A DNA stretch of 64,000 nucleotides from Pseudomonas tohonis (GTDB lineage: Bacteria > Pseudomonadota > Gammaproteobacteria > Pseudomonadales > Pseudomonadaceae), in contig NZ_AP023189.1 of the NCBI RefSeq assembly GCF_012767755.2, forward strand, positions 6,078,001-6,142,000, given 5' to 3'. Numbering within the stretch: the stretch's first letter is position 1; each line of letters starts with the position of its first letter. Below are positions 56,021 through 64,000 of this stretch, in pieces. The position numbers and the translations under genes were made by a program. The notes under the pieces are model-generated. The model had not been told where the DNA came from and made no database searches. It saw only the letters and a program-made list of their open reading frames with translations.

Positions 56021-56524
56021 TTGCGCAACTTCCAAAGGAACCTGTTTCTCTCGTTCGCCCTCTCCACCACGCTGCTTTCCGGGTGCGCCAGCATCGTCAG
56101 TGACAGCGCCTATCCGGTTTCGGTCAGCAGCACGCCGGTGGGGGCGAACTTCGAGATCAAGGACAGCACGGGGACCATCATCCACAGCGGCACCACGCCG
56201 GGAACGGTGACGCTGAAGTCGGGCCGCGGCTACTTCAAGAAGGCGAACTACACCATCGCCTTCAAGAAGGAAGGCTTCGCCGACCAGGAGATCAAGCTGA
56301 ACTCGAGCCTCAACGGCTGGTACTGGGGCAATCTGCTGTTCGGTGGCCTGATCGGCATGCTGATCGTCGACCCGCTGACCGGCGCGATGTACAAGCTGCC
56401 GGAGAACACGGCGGCGGACCTGGGCAACCAACTGGTCGGCCAGGCGGGCGGCAAGGACCTGACGCTGCTCACCATCGACCAGATCCCCGAGGACCGCAGG
56501 GCGGAACTGATCAAGGTGAACTGA
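56021..56524 (+). CDS. PEGA-domain-like lipoprotein
   Basis: A 167-residue lipoprotein. The start is TTG 56021 (AAGGAG six bases upstream), giving MRNFQRNLFLSFALSTTLLSGC with lipobox LLSGC and Cys22 as lipidation site. Mature sequence PVSVSSTPVGANFEIKDSTG...TPGTVTL resembles a PEGA domain. A hydrophobic stretch WGNLLFGGLIGMLIVDPLTGAMY lies in the second half and could insert in or contact the membrane. Role unknown; PEGA proteins often interact with the cell envelope. Codon use and G+C are slightly lower than in the polyene genes. Confidence 0.82.
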   Translation: MRNFQRNLFLSFALSTTLLSGCASIVSDSAYPVSVSSTPVGANFEIKDSTGTIIHSGTTPGTVTLKSGRGYFKKANYTIAFKKEGFADQEIKLNSSLNGWYWGNLLFGGLIGMLIVDPLTGAMYKLPENTAADLGNQLVGQAGGKDLTLLTIDQIPEDRRAELIKVN

Positions 56525-56533
56525 GAAATGAAG

Positions 56534-56556
56534 AAGGCCGCATCAGCGGCCTTTTT
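56534..56556 (+). terminator. Rho-independent terminator after the PEGA-like lipoprotein
   Basis: A stem AAGGCCGC (56534-56541) and GCGGCCTT (56546-56553) with loop ATCA is followed by TTTTT. It is the same stem as at 55545 and sits in the convergent gap with hemE. Confidence 0.9.
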
Positions 56557-56572
56557 CATGGGCGGGTGCCAC

Positions 56573-57640
56573 TCAGCGGTGGTACTGCGCCGACAGCTCG
56601 TGGACGGCCTCGAAGAAGGCGCCGGCGTTGGCCGGGTCGACTTCCGGGGTGACGCCATGGCCGAGGTTGAACACCTGGCCGCTGCCCTGGCCGTAGGCAG
56701 CGAGGATGCGCCCCACTTCGGCGCGGATGGCGGCGGGGTTGGCATAGAGCACGGCCGGGTCCATGTTGCCCTGCAGGGCGACCTTGGCGCCGACGCGGGC
56801 GCGGGCGCTGCCGATGTCGCAGGTCCAGTCCAGGCCCAGCGCTTCGGCGCCGCTATCGGCCATGGATTCGAGCCACAGGCCGCCGCCCTTGGTGAAGAGG
56901 ATCACCGGCACGCGACGCCCGTCATGCTCGCGGATCAGGCCGTCGATGATCTGCTTCATGTAGGCCAGGGAAAACTCCTGGTAGGCCGCCGCCGAGAGGC
57001 TGCCGCCCCAGGAGTCGAAGATCTGCACGGCCTGGGCGCCGGCGCGGATCTGCCCGTTGAGGTAGGCGATGATGGATTTCGCCAGCTTGTCGAGCAGGGC
57101 GTGCATGGCCTGGGGATCGTTGTAGAGCATCGCCTTGGACTTGCGGAAGTCGCGGCTGGAGCCGCCTTCGACCATGTAGGTGGCGAGCGTCCAGGGGCTG
57201 CCGGTGAAGCCGATCAGCGGCACGCGGCCGTTCAGTTCGCGACGGATGTTGCGCACGGCGTCCATCACGTAGCCCAGGTCCTGCTCGGGATCGGGGATCG
57301 GCAGGGCCTCGACGTCGGCCAGGCTGCTCACCACCTTCTTGAAGCGCGGACCTTCGCCGGTCTCGAAGTACAGGCCCTGGCCCATGGCGTCGGGGATGGT
57401 GAGGATGTCGGAGAAGAGGATCGCGGCGTCCAGCTGCGGGTAGCGGTCCAGCGGCTGGATGGTGACCTCGCAGGCCAGCTCGGGGTTCTTCATCAGGCTG
57501 ACGAAGTCACCGGCCTTGGCGCGGGTGGCCCGGTATTCCGGCAGGTAACGACCGGCCTGGCGCATCATCCAGACGGGGGTGACATCGACGGGCTGCTTGA
57601 GCAGGGCGCGGAGGAAACGGTCGTTCTTCAAGACGGTCAT
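56573..57640 (-). CDS. hemE: Uroporphyrinogen decarboxylase HemE
   Basis: A 355-residue cofactor-free enzyme that converts uroporphyrinogen III to coproporphyrinogen III in heme synthesis. The N terminus [37 protein letters not shown] with the substrate-binding Arg residues, and [16 protein letters not shown] and [13 protein letters not shown] are all conserved. I chose ATG 57640 because it gives the normal length; an in-frame TTG at 57652 adds four residues. It lies downstream of gltD on the same strand, but a strong hairpin at 57688-57715 separates them. Confidence 0.97.
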   Translation of the reverse strand: MTVLKNDRFLRALLKQPVDVTPVWMMRQAGRYLPEYRATRAKAGDFVSLMKNPELACEVTIQPLDRYPQLDAAILFSDILTIPDAMGQGLYFETGEGPRFKKVVSSLADVEALPIPDPEQDLGYVMDAVRNIRRELNGRVPLIGFTGSPWTLATYMVEGGSSRDFRKSKAMLYNDPQAMHALLDKLAKSIIAYLNGQIRAGAQAVQIFDSWGGSLSAAAYQEFSLAYMKQIIDGLIREHDGRRVPVILFTKGGGLWLESMADSGAEALGLDWTCDIGSARARVGAKVALQGNMDPAVLYANPAAIRAEVGRILAAYGQGSGQVFNLGHGVTPEVDPANAGAFFEAVHELSAQYHR

Positions 57641-57687
57641 GGCAGTGTCCAACGAAAAAGTGCGGGCATTTTCGCAAAGCCCAACGC

Positions 57688-57715
57688 AAAAGGCACGGCG
57701 GGGGCCGTGCCTTTT
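57688..57715. terminator. Bidirectional hairpin between gltD and hemE
   Basis: AAAAGGCACGGC (57688-57699) and GCCGTGCCTTTT (57704-57715) form a perfect 12-base stem with loop GGGG. A-rich and T-rich ends make it a terminator in either direction. On the minus strand it would stop gltBD transcripts 48 bases before the hemE start codon, leaving little room for a separate hemE promoter. Confidence 0.82.
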
Positions 57716-57744
57716 GTCTTTAGCGACAGAATGTCGCGGTCAAG

Positions 57745-57815
57745 AGCTACAAGCTTCAAGCTTCAAGCTTCAAGCACAAGCTGAAGTGAGCTCCACTTGC
57801 AGCTTGCAGCTTGCC
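57745..57815. repeat. Heptamer-based palindromic intergenic repeat, copy 4 (gltD-hemE)
   Basis: Left arm AGCTACAAGCTTCAAGC repeats, centre AAGTG-AGCTC-CACTT (57784-57798), right arm GCAGCTTGCAGCTTGC. The arms are imperfectly complementary. It begins right after the gltD stop (57818). Confidence 0.75.
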
Positions 57816-57817
57816 CC

Positions 57818-59248
<1,431 letters not shown>

Positions 59249-59259
59249 TTAACAGCAGC

Positions 59260-59287
59260 GGCAAGCTACAAGCTGCAAGCTGCAAGA
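59260..59287. repeat. Short heptamer repeat, copy 5 (gltB-gltD)
   Basis: GCAAGCTACAAGCTGCAAGC with one further CTGCAAG unit, a half-size version of the elements at 5743, 18869, 35640 and 57745. No opposing arm is present. Confidence 0.7.
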
Positions 59288-59336
59288 CTCATCACGGTAC
59301 CCGGCAGGCCGATGGGCCTGCCGGGCTGGGCGTTTG

Positions 59337-63782
<4,446 letters not shown>

Positions 63783-63798
63783 AGGGAACTCTCACCAG

Positions 63799-63816
63799 GA
63801 ACTGCCTTGGTAAAAA
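63799..63816 (-). other. Leader hairpin upstream of gltB
   Basis: On the minus strand TGCCTT-TTTACC-AAGGCA forms a 6-base stem about 20 bases before the start codon, within the predicted roughly 107-base gltB leader. It may influence translation; no known riboswitch was recognised. Confidence 0.4.
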
Positions 63817-63895
63817 GGCAAAATTGCTTTGTAGTTCAACCACTTACCACACGCGCAGGACTAGGCGCCAGCTTTGCGCAGGCAAAAGGGAGGTC

Positions 63896-63924
63896 ATTGT
63901 ACATATCCACTTGGTCCGTCACAA
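63896..63924 (-). promoter_or_regulatory. Sigma70-type promoter of gltBD
   Basis: Read on the minus strand, the -35 box TTGTGA (63924-63919) and the -10 box TACAAT (63901-63896, 5 of 6) are separated by exactly 17 bases. The start site would lie near 63889. The rest of the region up to 64000 holds no supportable gene; it is AT-richer than the coding DNA. Confidence 0.68.
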
Positions 63925-64000
63925 ATCTTCGCGACGATTAAGTGAAAGTTTATGTCGCCAAACCGAAGGATTAGACCGGAAGGTCGTGCTAACGACCCTC

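Overview
The window is a GC-rich (roughly two thirds G+C), densely coding bacterial chromosome segment. Gene content and order point to Pseudomonas sensu lato. The order LPS-core kinases - waaP - waaG - waaC - waaF - ilvE - glnE - aceE - aceF - dipA - msrA - rlmJ - acyl-CoA dehydrogenase - nhaP2 - mscK - selO - tauE-like - metY - uspO-like - parA-like - hemE - gltD - gltB matches, from memory, the P. aeruginosa PAO1 stretch around PA5006-PA5036. No rRNA, tRNA, CRISPR array, insertion sequence or phage gene was seen.

Layout. (1) 1-9746, minus strand: a tightly overlapping LPS inner-core operon (three small kinase-fold proteins, one cut by the window edge, then WaaP, WaaG, WaaC and WaaF), preceded by ilvE and glnE. 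(2) 9747-9984: the divergent glnE/aceE control region with two matching palindromes about five helical turns apart. (3) 9985-23874: aceE-aceF (an E2 with three lipoyl domains), a small secreted protein, the c-di-GMP protein DipA, MsrA, RlmJ, an acyl-CoA dehydrogenase and the NhaP2 antiporter. (4) 23954-36479: housekeeping and stress genes (mscK, selO, a lipase-like hydrolase, an Asp/Glu racemase, a TauE/SafE permease, metY, trxC, a PaaI/DUF4442 thioesterase-like protein, a tandem universal stress protein, a ParA-type ATPase). (5) 36734-55035: an accessory-type operon of 20 co-directional genes encoding an aryl-polyene (xanthomonadin-like) pathway. (6) 55079-56524: three small genes, two of them exported. 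(7) 56573-63782, minus strand: hemE, gltD and gltB, with a good sigma70-type promoter for gltB near the right edge.

How the aryl-polyene genes appear to work together. An ammonia-lyase makes an aryl acrylate starter. An AMP-ligase fused to a hotdog dehydratase would load it on one of two ACPs. Two ketosynthases, a chain-length-factor-like partner, a ketoreductase and two dehydratase domains extend a fully conjugated chain. A methyltransferase and a flavin enzyme with halogenase signatures may tailor the aryl head. A glycosyltransferase, a PlsC-like and an LpxL-like acyltransferase would attach it to a lipid. A LolA-like carrier, an MMPL exporter and lipoproteins would move it to the outer membrane. 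The operon is unusual in carrying a CPA2-type antiporter-like gene and in being interrupted once by a roughly 374-base, hairpin-rich noncoding element. A family of heptamer-based repeats (AAGCTTC / GCAAGCT) occupies five intergenic gaps.
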